From: a virus | Strand: one strand, 5' to 3' | DNA length: 64,000 bases | IMG/VR virus record: IMGVR_UViG_3300021197_001902 | Coordinates: 26,733 to 90,732 of that record | Shown here: one piece after another, positions 44,574-52,917 of the stretch | Position numbering within the stretch: position 1 is the stretch's first letter | Layout: each line of letters starts with the position of its first letter | Made by a program: the position numbers and the translations under genes | The notes under the pieces: generated by a model | The model's input: only the letters and a program-made list of their open reading frames with translations | Databases searched by the model: none | Told to the model about the DNA's origin: nothing

Positions 44574-45398
44574 TTATTGTAAAAGACTATCGACTAAGCT
44601 TTCTAAGTTAATCTCACTTCCTTCTTCCAGTTCAAATTCAGGAAGCTCGGAGCTAGGCTCTCCTTCGTCAGGTTCTACCGGTGTATCTGGTGTTACATTG
44701 GCTGCAGCTGCCGGCGGGCCGGGGTCTTCGACCAATTCGCTTTCATATTTTTCGAAATATAAAACTAGATTCTTAATCAGGTATTCCTCGAACATGCTGG
44801 TATCTTTTGGATTATCAAGATTATCAAAAGCAGTTAAGATGTTCTTCTCTATATCATGGAAATCATCATACGCTCTGTTTCGCCCAGTTTTGTCTTCACC
44901 TTCGAGGCCGAACTCAGCTCGCTCGTCTGGCTCGGCGACAGGTACCTCAGGTTCAACATCAATAAAGGCAGGATCATCTTCAGGCTTGTCGGAAAGCGAG
45001 ACATTAATCTCTTCTTCTACGGGATCAAGTTCACCATCGGCGCCGGCTTCTTTGCGCTCTTCTTCAGGTGCAAGAGATTTTTCAACAGCATTTAAGATAT
45101 GGTTTTTGTACGAATCTCTCTGTTGCGCATCCGTAGTAAGAGACTTATACCCAGTCTCAATAACAGACAAGACATTGGAATTCTTAAGTAAATCTTCCAA
45201 AGTATTGATCCCAGTACTAGGGTGTTTTGCCACAGAAGCAACTGCAGACTGGCTCTCTATCAGGCCTCTGATAATGGTACGTAGTTGGTTCTCTTCTTCC
45301 AGACTCTTGGCACCTCTTTTGTCCAAAACGTGCCGAATGGCCTTGCGCACATTCTCGCGGAGCATTATCTCTTGTGTAAATTCCTTGCGTTCTATCAT
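44574..45398 (-). CDS. Acidic helical protein of the head-cargo-like block
   Basis: 274 residues from the ATG at 45398; an upstream TTG at 45404 is less likely. The N-terminal helix contains MLRENVRKAIRH, an L-x-E site near the start. The middle is Glu/Asp-rich, with a low-complexity Pro/Glu region and an ESLVDSLLQ end. No enzyme motif. The amino-acid bias and position resemble scaffold or internal head proteins of T4-like phages. It overlaps no neighbour and follows the 756-residue gene. Confidence 0.68.
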   Translation of the reverse strand: MIERKEFTQEIMLRENVRKAIRHVLDKRGAKSLEEENQLRTIIRGLIESQSAVASVAKHPSTGINTLEDLLKNSNVLSVIETGYKSLTTDAQQRDSYKNHILNAVEKSLAPEEERKEAGADGELDPVEEEINVSLSDKPEDDPAFIDVEPEVPVAEPDERAEFGLEGEDKTGRNRAYDDFHDIEKNILTAFDNLDNPKDTSMFEEYLIKNLVLYFEKYESELVEDPGPPAAAANVTPDTPVEPDEGEPSSELPEFELEEGSEINLESLVDSLLQ

Positions 45399-45400
45399 TA

Positions 45401-47671
45401 TCAACCCACCGTTATACCTAATAAATAGTCCATTACTTCATTAACTATCTCTTGTTCTTCTTTAATGAAGTTCTTGGGATGTCTCTTCTCTTTCTGTTCG
45501 GAGCCTACAATCTTAGGGGTCCGCATTCCAAAGGGACCTGCATAGCCCCCGCCGGCCCCGACGCCAGATAACTCTTCAAGTTTCCCTTGAAGTATATCAT
45601 ATATTTCTTGATTATAAAATCCCATGATCTTTTCGAAGTCTTCACGAGAGGCCCCCTTCAGGGCTTTTCTTAAAGTTGTACCAGACATTTCGCCAAAGCC
45701 AGGGATCTCAATCTCAACATGTGGAGCGACTGCAATATATCCGTGCTTGTCAAGCCCTACAAGCTCTTCTGTTGGCTTATAAGTTTTGTAGTAAGCAGGA
45801 GTCCCCTTTTTGGTTAAACCGTCTAGATTTGCGAATCTGGGGCTCTCACGCATATCCTTGCCACCAACAGCGAACACGACCGCGGTGTTCCCCGGATCGA
45901 AACCATCGGTAATCTCATCTGCCTGATATGGATTACGAGTCAGGATAATCTTATCCCCAGGGACACCATGCTCCACCGCGATACGTCTTTTCTCGTTAAA
46001 GCTTAAGGGAGATCCTTTTGTCGGATCCATAACATTTGATGTAGCAATAAAGGTATTCTCTACGCCAAACTTGTCGGCCAGAGCTTTATATGTTTGATAG
46101 TGATGTTGTCCCATTGGTTGGAACCTGCCGGGATAAATGGCGATCACTCTCTTTTGATCTTGTTCCATCGTTAATGTGTTTTTCAAAGCAGGCATTGTCT
46201 TCGAGATATACTTTTTAAGAGTACCAACGGCAGTATCAACCACCCTATCTCCAAGACTCTCATTCAAAGCCCAATTAACAGCCTCAGCCAAGGCAACCTT
46301 TACGTACCGCGCATCACGAACCAAAGAGGTAATTGGAACACCACCAAGAAGGTTTTCATAAAGTTCTTGATTCTTCTTTTCAACAGGAGGAAGGTTCTGG
46401 GACCACTCCAAGAGATTCTTAGTAACTGAGAACCCATCAGATCCCCAATATACTGTAAGACTTTCGGTTTGCTGGAACTTTGCACCCTTGTCGACTGCAA
46501 AGTTCGCTTTGCTAAATTCCAAACGATCAACAAATTTAACACCGTTTCCGTCGTTGTCAACGGCTACATAGCCTTCTGGGTTGCTTGCGACCAAATCGCC
46601 CGAACCATCATCAATAAAGTGTTTTGTGTTGTATACAGCGTTGTTGTATTTGTTGACAAAGATGTTCTTTGCTTCAAAGAGAAGTCGGGAAACTCTGAAA
46701 AGATTGAGAATATCTTCTTGTTTGCTATCAAAGGCTGCGAGCATCTCTTGACCTTTTTGGGTTGCTCGCATCTTTCCTTTTTCAGACTTAAGTTTATCAA
46801 TTCTTTTTTCTAGGCGACCTGAATACCAACGTTTGAAGCCTAGAAAAGATTTAGCTGGATCCTCAAGAAATTGACCGCCTCTGATTTCAGAGTTGATATA
46901 GATGTTAAGAAGGTCCATCGGCAGACCTTCATAATCAATCTTTTCATTGACCTGATCCGCAGCTGAAACTAATTCCTTAACCTTCGTCTCTTCATCTTCA
47001 GTTAACGTAACGGTTCCGGTATCATCGGTAAACCGAGCATCATCGAACCAAATTCCGGGCACTCGGTTCAGTCCACTGACATCAGCACCAAGTTTAACAC
47101 CGGTTGGACGCCCCTTCTCGTCTGCGCCGTTATATGTTGTATGAAACACAATTCCAAACTTAGATTGGCCTATTTCTTGACCAAGTTTCGAATCAACCGG
47201 AACAGTATAAATAAGTGTGTTTGGCTTAAATCGATAATGAGGCTCCCCATCAATATTGACTTTTGAGAGCATTTCATCATCAAACATGAAATCGCCTTGG
47301 AGAATGTTCTTAATTCCAAGCTTGGGTAACTCAATCAGCGCCCTGTTTAATTTATCAACAAGCCCTGGAGCACGGCCATGATTCTTCTGAATGTCCTGGG
47401 GTGTGTAGTTAATCTTCGGGGTTTCGTTAAAGACAGACTTGGTGCCAACAAAAAACTTGCCATTATTGGGATTGGTACCAGCAAAAATAGCAGGAGCCCC
47501 GTCCCATTTGACGGTGGTCTGAACACTGGAGTTGGTATTTCCCTTTAACTCTTCCAACAACTCAAGCAAAAATGCCCGAGCCATATCATAGCCTTTTGGA
47601 CCCTGTGTTAAAACAAGCTCTTCAAGGTGAGTTAAGTGAGTGTTTGCTTTGCCTTCATCCAGAAGGGACAT
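45401..47671 (-). CDS. Ligase-like (KxDG) and NMN-adenylyltransferase-like two-domain enzyme
   Basis: 756 residues. The N-terminus MSLLDE-GKANTHLTHLEEL has a possible [L/I]xE cleavage site. Residues about 55-215 carry TTVKWDGAPAIFAGTNP (KxDG motif I of covalent nucleotidyltransferases/ligases), FFVGTKSVFNETPK, LQGDFMFDDEML and FGIVFHTTYNG, similar to a cyanophage protein family (DUF6267) as I recall it. Residues about 510-700 form a cytidylyltransferase-like fold: VIAIYPGRFQPMGQHHYQTY (HxxH site) and GSPLSFNEKRR, as in NadM/NadR NMN adenylyltransferases. Overall a two-domain nucleotide-handling enzyme; substrates unproven. Confidence 0.75.
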   Translation of the reverse strand: MSLLDEGKANTHLTHLEELVLTQGPKGYDMARAFLLELLEELKGNTNSSVQTTVKWDGAPAIFAGTNPNNGKFFVGTKSVFNETPKINYTPQDIQKNHGRAPGLVDKLNRALIELPKLGIKNILQGDFMFDDEMLSKVNIDGEPHYRFKPNTLIYTVPVDSKLGQEIGQSKFGIVFHTTYNGADEKGRPTGVKLGADVSGLNRVPGIWFDDARFTDDTGTVTLTEDEETKVKELVSAADQVNEKIDYEGLPMDLLNIYINSEIRGGQFLEDPAKSFLGFKRWYSGRLEKRIDKLKSEKGKMRATQKGQEMLAAFDSKQEDILNLFRVSRLLFEAKNIFVNKYNNAVYNTKHFIDDGSGDLVASNPEGYVAVDNDGNGVKFVDRLEFSKANFAVDKGAKFQQTESLTVYWGSDGFSVTKNLLEWSQNLPPVEKKNQELYENLLGGVPITSLVRDARYVKVALAEAVNWALNESLGDRVVDTAVGTLKKYISKTMPALKNTLTMEQDQKRVIAIYPGRFQPMGQHHYQTYKALADKFGVENTFIATSNVMDPTKGSPLSFNEKRRIAVEHGVPGDKIILTRNPYQADEITDGFDPGNTAVVFAVGGKDMRESPRFANLDGLTKKGTPAYYKTYKPTEELVGLDKHGYIAVAPHVEIEIPGFGEMSGTTLRKALKGASREDFEKIMGFYNQEIYDILQGKLEELSGVGAGGGYAGPFGMRTPKIVGSEQKEKRHPKNFIKEEQEIVNEVMDYLLGITVG

Positions 47672-47675
47672 AATC

Positions 47676-47921
47676 CTACTCCTTGTTTTCTTCTAAGATA
47701 GAAACCTGCTCTTCTAATACCCCAACACGCTCTTGAAGCCGGCGCATTTGGCGCCGTACTTCTTTCAGGCTTTGTCGAGCCATTTCAATCCGGCGCTCGT
47801 CAGTGCGAGTGCTCGGACGGATGTTGGTGAGAACTTCAGAGATTGACTGAAGATAACTCGACACGCTAGGGGCTTGGCCTTCATTAAGAATGAACTGGCG
47901 TGTTAAACGACGAAAGTCCAT
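47676..47921 (-). CDS. Small coiled-coil protein with capsid-targeting-like start
   Basis: 81 residues. The start DFRRLTRQFILNE-G ends in an L-x-E site typical of T4 gp21 cleavage. The C-terminal half is a heptad-rich coiled coil (RRQMRRLQERVGVLEEQV). Probably a structural or packaged head protein; not recognised otherwise. Confidence 0.65.
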   Translation of the reverse strand: MDFRRLTRQFILNEGQAPSVSSYLQSISEVLTNIRPSTRTDERRIEMARQSLKEVRRQMRRLQERVGVLEEQVSILEENKE

Positions 47922-47927
47922 ATCTTA

Positions 47928-48194
47928 TTACTTTGCAGTAGTCTTTTTAGTAACAGTCTTAGCAACTGCTGGCTTAGCAACAGGATCCTTGGCCAGGGTC
48001 TTTTCAACCTTGTCCCAATCCTTCTGTGTTACCTTCGGTGCTACCGGTGCTGCCTTTGGAGCAGCTGGAGCAGGTGTAGGCTTTACGTCCGCCGCAGGCT
48101 TCACTGCCACGGCCTCTTCAGCCTTCTTTGCTGCCTCTGCGGCTTTTTTCGCTGCTTCAGCTTTTCTTCTTCTTTTAACGTGTGGTGCAACCAT
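47928..48194 (-). CDS. Histone-H1-like basic Ala/Lys/Pro-rich protein
   Basis: 88 residues from the ATG at 48194. Mostly Ala, Lys and Pro in a low-complexity run (KAEAAKKAAEAAKKAEEAVA), then a Pro/Ala-rich linker and a Lys-rich end. Such tails bind and condense DNA and are seen in histone H1-like and phage internal proteins. Probably packaged with the genome or involved in DNA organisation. Composition alone supports this. Confidence 0.7.
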   Translation of the reverse strand: MVAPHVKRRRKAEAAKKAAEAAKKAEEAVAVKPAADVKPTPAPAAPKAAPVAPKVTQKDWDKVEKTLAKDPVAKPAVAKTVTKKTTAK

Positions 48195-48195
48195 T

Positions 48196-48942
48196 TTACT
48201 TGGCCTCCTCTTTGATTTTCGCAAGAATTCTGCGAGTGATGTCTTTGGCTTCCTTGAGGGAAATCATTCTTGGAGCTGTTGTTTCCTCAACAGCCTCCTC
48301 GATCTCGTCTTCTTCAACAGCTTTCACGAGTTTACCATCCTTTACGGACATATCTCCTGGGCCATCAAGCACATCGTCAGAATCTAATTTATTTTTAGAA
48401 ACCTCTGGCACGCCTTCTTTAAGAAGTCCCCATTTTTTCATCAACTTAGTGTTGATTTCGTTGTTTTTCCACTCTTTAAGTGACATTTTTGGTTCTCCTG
48501 TTTTTAAAAAATCAATCTCTATGTCAATTTTTCCTGTCTTAATTAGGTCTTCAAAATCCCTAAATATTAAATTTCCTTTGGTATATGCCTCTTTCTCCAT
48601 GTTACGAAGATGAGGGTTACTCTGGGCATACCCTTCATGTGTTTCATTGTCGCTTGTAAAATCGCCACGACAATTTTGTGCATGGTGAACAAGTTCATGG
48701 GACAAAGATCTCATAATGTCCTTGGGATGCCGACCATCAACGTATAAAACAATATTCATATGCTCAGGGTCGTAGTAGGCTGTTTTTCCAAGCATTTTAT
48801 TGGAATTTTCCGAATCGCTCTGAAAATAGACAGTCACTGGTTTATCAAAGCCAAGTCTTTCTTGAGAGTATGGAAAGAAATTGTCGACCATCTGTTCAAG
48901 ATGATACACGTTTCCTACTGTATTGTTTACGCATTTGTGCAT
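48196..48942 (-). CDS. HExxH zinc metalloprotease-like protein
   Basis: 248 residues. ILYVDGRHP-type context followed by MRSLSHELVHHAQNCRGD (HELVH, about residues 82-86) with a downstream Glu in NMEKEAYTKG (about 114-123) gives a gluzincin-like zinc set. The C-terminal part is acidic and helical, ending in EAKDITRRILAKIKEE. A maturation protease for head or cargo proteins is one idea; the target is unknown. Confidence 0.78.
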   Translation of the reverse strand: MHKCVNNTVGNVYHLEQMVDNFFPYSQERLGFDKPVTVYFQSDSENSNKMLGKTAYYDPEHMNIVLYVDGRHPKDIMRSLSHELVHHAQNCRGDFTSDNETHEGYAQSNPHLRNMEKEAYTKGNLIFRDFEDLIKTGKIDIEIDFLKTGEPKMSLKEWKNNEINTKLMKKWGLLKEGVPEVSKNKLDSDDVLDGPGDMSVKDGKLVKAVEEDEIEEAVEETTAPRMISLKEAKDITRRILAKIKEEAK

Positions 48943-48948
48943 TGTTTA

Positions 48949-49269
48949 TTAATTAGTTGAAAATAACAGAAAGAGAACCGCCCATAAATGATAAACAAAA
49001 ACAGCGATGTAAACTAGATTAAGTCCCAAAAGAGCTGCGAAGACTTTTTTCTTAAATCTTTTTCTAAAATAGTAGAGAATCCAAATCCCAGCGCCACTAA
49101 GGCCCAGTTTCGCAACAACAAATAAAAGCGGTGAAGCTTGATAAAAGAAATCCATGATCGGATTTGCTTCTGTTGCGAGCCCTTGCTCTACCCAGAATAG
49201 TGTTGCTGTTAAATCTATAAGAATGAGAACAGACAAGAAATATACTAGCTTGACAATTCTCCGGAGCAT
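48949..49269 (-). CDS. Three-helix membrane protein, DUF5658-like
   Basis: 106 residues with three hydrophobic helices (about 8-28, 45-66, 78-102). The region LIDLTATLFWVEQGLATEAN matches the D-x-x-x-T...G...E-x-N pattern that I associate with DUF5658 membrane proteins. Function unknown. It abuts the next gene without a gap. Confidence 0.7.
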   Translation of the reverse strand: MLRRIVKLVYFLSVLILIDLTATLFWVEQGLATEANPIMDFFYQASPLLFVVAKLGLSGAGIWILYYFRKRFKKKVFAALLGLNLVYIAVFVYHLWAVLFLLFSTN

Positions 49270-49491
49270 CTAGTCCAACCCTGCTTGTTTCCTAGCCACT
49301 TCTTTGAGTTCGACGTCCAGTGTGTCCCGGAGCCCATATCCCGATAACCATTTAGGTTGCTGCCAAAATGGAACGAGCATATGAAGAACCATTGCCAACC
49401 CACCAAGGATAAGAAGCCCTGAAAGTTTCCCAGAGCGTTTAAGATGTGAGATATATCCCTCGGCTTTAAAATGGGCCCAATCCCAGCTCAT
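49270..49491 (-). CDS. Small single-helix membrane protein, DUF6356-like
   Basis: 73 residues. An amphipathic start (HFKAEGYISHLKRSGKLSG) is followed by one hydrophobic helix (LLILGGLAMVLHMLVPF) and a polar tail. The arrangement recalls DUF6356, but this is from memory. Overlaps the following gene by 4 nt. Confidence 0.62.
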   Translation of the reverse strand: MSWDWAHFKAEGYISHLKRSGKLSGLLILGGLAMVLHMLVPFWQQPKWLSGYGLRDTLDVELKEVARKQAGLD

Positions 49492-49817
49492 CCTAGATCA
49501 CCCTTGCCCGGGCCCTTTTCATAGGTAATAGATTTAAAGGCGGCCTCAAGATAATCAGCTGCCTTGACAATTTTTGCCTGGACCCATGGCTCTAGGTTTT
49601 CATCATCCTGTAGCATATCATGAAGCTGTTGTGACTGTGCGGCCATATGATAGAGCGATTTTTTCGCCATGTGACCTTCGTAGCCGTCAGGATCTTTATC
49701 ATCTTGTGGCGCCGAGTGCAGGTTTTCGTCCAGCTCCGGAGTCTCAAATAAGACAGAGGAAGACTGTTGCAGTTCTTTTTTAATCAGCTGCCTAAGAGCG
49801 TTTTTTGAAATTTTCAT
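49488..49817 (-). CDS. Hypothetical phage protein with helical leader
   Basis: 109 residues. It starts with a basic amphipathic helix MKISKNALRQLIKKELQQ, then DPDGYEGHMAKKSLYHMAAQ and LEPWVQAKIVKAADYLEAA. Very similar proteins are common in marine T4-like phages, where the later part is conserved; function not known. The leader could be a capsid-targeting peptide (IKKE as cleavage site). Confidence 0.7.
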   Translation of the reverse strand: MKISKNALRQLIKKELQQSSSVLFETPELDENLHSAPQDDKDPDGYEGHMAKKSLYHMAAQSQQLHDMLQDDENLEPWVQAKIVKAADYLEAAFKSITYEKGPGKGDLG

Positions 49818-49829
49818 TATTCGTTTTCC

Positions 49830-50561
49830 TTATTGTTTAACTTTGCTTGCATCCGCGGCTGCTCGCTTCGACGACGACGCAATCAGTCTCTTCAACATCT
49901 GCTGTATAACAGGTCTATACTTAGAAAGATCGTCTTTTTCAGCGACATCAGTTAATATTTTTTCAATTTGCAACAGCATTGCTCTTTCTCTGGTGTCGAC
50001 ATCTTCTAGAGCGTCCCCGCTCGCAATTTGTTTAGATTTTTCTAATTCTGCTTTTGCCTGAGCCGACTTGCTGACTACCGATGTTCCAAAGCCCTTAAGG
50101 GTATCATCTTGTTCCTCAAGCCCAACACCGCCACCAAAATCAGCATAACCCATGCTGTATGCATTCATGGCGTTAGAACCGCCTGTTCCATATGGCTGTT
50201 GGCTCTTAGATGGAGCAACAACACGCTGGTCTGGCATCGGGTGTGCGCCAGCAGCCTCAAGATCATTGAGTGCCTTTCTAAGGCATGCGGACGCTTTAAA
50301 AGCATGCTCATAAGCGCCGTCATAGATGGGCTCATCCAAAGCTTCTACGAGCTTCTCTGTGGCTTCCCTGGCAACTAGCGCAATCTCATACATCTTGTTG
50401 GCATCTTCATCACCGCGGTCTTGCTCTGGTGTATCGACATCTGCGGCCGGCATTCGGTGCGGTACACCTTCGGGCGCTGATGGGCCCATAACTCCGCCGC
50501 CGACATCACCGCCGAGCGCTTCCCTAACCATGGATTCAAGTTGTTTATAGTCTATACTCAT
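49830..50561 (-). CDS. Hypothetical head-cluster protein
   Basis: 243 residues. The N-terminal helix YKQLESMVREALGGD is of the same style as its neighbours; the centre is Gly/Ala-rich with a disordered patch, and the C-terminal half is helical (AMLLQIEKILTDVAEKDDLS). No catalytic motif. Likely a virion or packaged protein. Confidence 0.66.
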   Translation of the reverse strand: MSIDYKQLESMVREALGGDVGGGVMGPSAPEGVPHRMPAADVDTPEQDRGDEDANKMYEIALVAREATEKLVEALDEPIYDGAYEHAFKASACLRKALNDLEAAGAHPMPDQRVVAPSKSQQPYGTGGSNAMNAYSMGYADFGGGVGLEEQDDTLKGFGTSVVSKSAQAKAELEKSKQIASGDALEDVDTRERAMLLQIEKILTDVAEKDDLSKYRPVIQQMLKRLIASSSKRAAADASKVKQ

Positions 50562-50564
50562 TTT

Positions 50565-50807
50565 TTAACCCTTTGATGCGTGAAAGGCATCAAGAATCTC
50601 TTCGCAATGTGCTTTTGAGTCGCATTTACGCCAGATTCCGCCCTTTTTGTTGTTCATAATCACCCACTGGTCATTTTTTTTCTTGATACATCCCGGGCCG
50701 CCTTCGCTTTCAGCACAACCTTTGCCCTCGGCTTCATTTAGAGCTTCTAGTTCTTCTAAAACAAGTTCTCTAATTCTATCAACTAATGTTACAGTGAGTT
50801 CTCTCAT
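50565..50807 (-). CDS. Small Cys-containing hypothetical protein
   Basis: 80 residues. A helical N-terminus LVDRIRELVLEELEALNEAE with several L-x-E steps is followed by four Cys (GCAESEGGPGC, KCDSKAHC). Possibly a small metal-binding or disulfide protein released after N-terminal cleavage. Function unknown. Confidence 0.65.
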   Translation of the reverse strand: MRELTVTLVDRIRELVLEELEALNEAEGKGCAESEGGPGCIKKKNDQWVIMNNKKGGIWRKCDSKAHCEEILDAFHASKG

Positions 50808-50814
50808 ATGCTAA

Positions 50815-51933
50815 TTAGTCTTTTTTCTTCTGTAAACGTTTTGTTTTTTCTTTTGAAGTGGCTTTTCTCTTTTCCGCATAATCTAAAACTTTCTTCAACC
50901 TAGCTTTAGTTTTTGGATCTTTGGCATTCTGATAAGCCGATCGCACTCTTTGATGAACCAGATTTATAATTTGAGACTGCCGCTTGTGAGATTTTGATTT
51001 AAATGATGTTTTTGAGAAAGTATCTTTTACATCTTGGATGGTGCGAAATTTTACAGAGACTGTATCACTTGGATCCTCATCAGTATACAGACGCCGCCCG
51101 GAGCCTTTAGGTTTCTTACCGGTACCTTTTTTCGGCTCCGCGGCCTCTTGTAAACCATCAGGCTCCATATAAGGGTGATTCTTAAGATATATTCTCATTC
51201 CCTCGGGAATCTCCATGCCACCCTCTTGCAGTTCTTGAGATAAGTTATGGACCCACTTTGCTCGCAGCCTCTCTGTCTCTTCTCCGGGAACCTCTACTTT
51301 GACCCCCTGGATACCAGTATCGGCGAGAGCGTTAATTTCGTCTTGATCGTCATCCCAGTGTTTTATTATATTATAAGGCAGTCCCAGAAGCTTTGAAGTC
51401 TTAAGTTCGCCATCAGTATATTCAATAACCTCAACTGGGAGGTTTAGATCAGCTACCAACTCCTCCGGAGTCGGGGCATCATCCCAAGGTTTCTTCGGGC
51501 CCTTAAGCTTAAATCGCGATGTTACAATAATAACTTTATTGCCCTCTGCAGCAAGATCTTTGAGGATCTGGAGGTTTTCTTCGTGTGGGCCTAAATATAC
51601 AACATCGCCATCCTCTAAAGTCTGGTATCGAATAAGTGTGTTATCGAAATCAAAAGAATAGGCATTCTGGTTTTTTTCGCTCATATCAATCGCGTCGGAC
51701 TCAATCCAACCTTCTATGCCATCCACATTTATTAGTTTCCACTCAACTCCTTGGTCTTGCCAGCCACTAATTATTTCAACCTCTTGTCCTTCAACACCGG
51801 CCGTCGCAGTTTCCATATTTGAACTGTACAGTCCGTGTGTATACACTTCGCCGCTATGGTTCGAGTTTAGGACACCAATTCTCTTGTTGCTCTCAACGAT
51901 AAACTTCCGCCAGTTTTCAAGTAGGAGTTTCAT
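50815..51933 (-). CDS. SH3-like plus HAD-like protein with capsid-targeting-like N-terminus
   Basis: 372 residues. The first 15 residues MKLLLENWRKFIVES form an amphipathic peptide ending in I-V-E, like T4 capsid-targeting sequences. Residues about 18-80 resemble a bacterial SH3 domain (VEWKLINVDGIEGWIESDAI). Residues about 90-230 are HAD-like, beginning YSFDFDNTLIRY and with IIVTSRFK and KHWDDDQDE. The C-terminus is very basic (RLKKVLDYAEKRKATSKEK). A DNA-associated packaged phosphatase/nucleotidase is a plausible guess. It overlaps the next gene by 4 nt. Confidence 0.78.
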   Translation of the reverse strand: MKLLLENWRKFIVESNKRIGVLNSNHSGEVYTHGLYSSNMETATAGVEGQEVEIISGWQDQGVEWKLINVDGIEGWIESDAIDMSEKNQNAYSFDFDNTLIRYQTLEDGDVVYLGPHEENLQILKDLAAEGNKVIIVTSRFKLKGPKKPWDDAPTPEELVADLNLPVEVIEYTDGELKTSKLLGLPYNIIKHWDDDQDEINALADTGIQGVKVEVPGEETERLRAKWVHNLSQELQEGGMEIPEGMRIYLKNHPYMEPDGLQEAAEPKKGTGKKPKGSGRRLYTDEDPSDTVSVKFRTIQDVKDTFSKTSFKSKSHKRQSQIINLVHQRVRSAYQNAKDPKTKARLKKVLDYAEKRKATSKEKTKRLQKKKD

Positions 51934-52385
51934 TCAAAACCCTTCCCGACAACCATAAACTCAGAAGACTTAAGAAAGGAAGGGTCAATCCCAGAATTAG
52001 AAAGTACATTGAAGACAAAGCTCCCACAATTTTCTGATTTTTTGTTTGGGTCATCGGTACGACAGATAATACCGTCTGGCACCTGTACACCTTTATCCAG
52101 CGATATCGTCTTAAAAAGCCCTGCTTCCTTGGCTTCCTGCGGGTCCTCCGGCAGGTGCTCAAATCCATCTTTGCGCATCTCTTCCCAAGTACTAATAACC
52201 GGTTCTACCATTTCACCGCGATGACCGGACATATCTTTCATTTTACCATTGGGAAGTAGAAAGCCTACGTGGTCCCATTTGTTATTTTTTACACCCCAAG
52301 GAGACTTAACAAAAAAGAGAGTGTCAGAAACATCAACTGCTTCTTCATTCAAATACTGTCGCCAGGTTTCAAGTAGGAGCTTCAT
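51930..52385 (-). CDS. Possible permuted NlpC/P60-like Cys hydrolase with targeting peptide
   Basis: 151 residues. N-terminus MKLLLETWRQYLNEE is nearly the same as that of its neighbour and ends in an L-N-E site. Later, WDHVGFLLPNG supplies a candidate His and SENCGSFVFNVLSNSGI a candidate Cys, in the order His then Cys found in permuted papain-like (YiiX/LRAT-type) hydrolases. Catalysis is unproven. Confidence 0.68.
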   Translation of the reverse strand: MKLLLETWRQYLNEEAVDVSDTLFFVKSPWGVKNNKWDHVGFLLPNGKMKDMSGHRGEMVEPVISTWEEMRKDGFEHLPEDPQEAKEAGLFKTISLDKGVQVPDGIICRTDDPNKKSENCGSFVFNVLSNSGIDPSFLKSSEFMVVGKGFE

Positions 52386-52387
52386 TG

Positions 52388-52819
52388 CTACTCCTCATCA
52401 AATGAATTCTTATCTTGCCATTCGTGCGAAGTTTCGTCTGTCTCGATTGGTCCACCAGCTGCCCACGTATAGCATGTGCGAGCGCTGTGGCACTTAAAGT
52501 GATGCATCCAGCAATATCCAAGCCGGCCATCTTCATCTTCAGCCGGCCCGGGCATGCATTCCTCCATCCGCGGAGATATGTCAAATGCCACACAATTGCC
52601 ACAGTTGGACGCCTTTGCAACGTCGATGGTTGTATTCCAGTGATCTGCAGCTCTATCCCAGTAACTCTCATCCTCTAAGTTTAGCGGACCGTACTGAATA
52701 TGTTCAGCTTCAATTGCAGCGTTACGATTTTTAGTGTTAAGTTCAAGATCCTGTGTTGCAGGAGGGCAGATATACTTTTTAATCTTTTTTATAGCCTTGC
52801 CAATTCTTATTCTGATCAT
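52388..52819 (-). CDS. Cys-rich, probably metal-binding protein
   Basis: 143 residues from the ATG at 52819, which has a GGGGGAAG ribosome-binding site and overlaps the upstream 32-residue gene as ATGA. A basic leader (MIRIRIGKAIKKIKKYICPP) precedes a Cys cluster: SNCGNCVAF, EECMPG, GYCWMHHFKCHSARTCYTW. The spacing suggests an iron-sulfur (HiPIP-like) or zinc site, and similar proteins occur in marine phages. Role unknown. Confidence 0.75.
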   Translation of the reverse strand: MIRIRIGKAIKKIKKYICPPATQDLELNTKNRNAAIEAEHIQYGPLNLEDESYWDRAADHWNTTIDVAKASNCGNCVAFDISPRMEECMPGPAEDEDGRLGYCWMHHFKCHSARTCYTWAAGGPIETDETSHEWQDKNSFDEE

Positions 52820-52914
52820 TTTTCTTCCCCCGCGTTCCAACAGCCACAGTTAGAACAGCACCGACCGATTGTAAGGTCTGCGAGCTTTCTAAGATATTTG
52901 ATTATAAAATTCAT
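52816..52914 (-). CDS. 32-residue Cys-rich microprotein
   Basis: A short frame between two genes, ATG at 52914 and TGA at 52816-52818 overlapping the next ATG (ATGA). The product starts MNFIIKYLRKLADLTIGRC, with the second half holding four Cys (CCSNCGC). The basic leader resembles the N-terminus of the following protein, so it may be a truncated paralogue or a leader peptide. It fills a gap between coupled genes. Confidence 0.6.
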   Translation of the reverse strand: MNFIIKYLRKLADLTIGRCCSNCGCWNAGEEK

Positions 52915-52917
52915 AGT

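Noticed and set aside
44242-45444. A 400-codon Ser-rich plus-strand frame
   Set aside because: It is antisense to two plausible minus-strand genes, its composition mirrors the acidic opposite strand, and no ribosome-binding site was seen.
47890-48387. A 165-codon plus-strand frame with hydrophobic Ala/Phe runs
   Set aside because: Mirror image of the Ala/Lys-rich protein on the other strand; not supported by position or operon direction.
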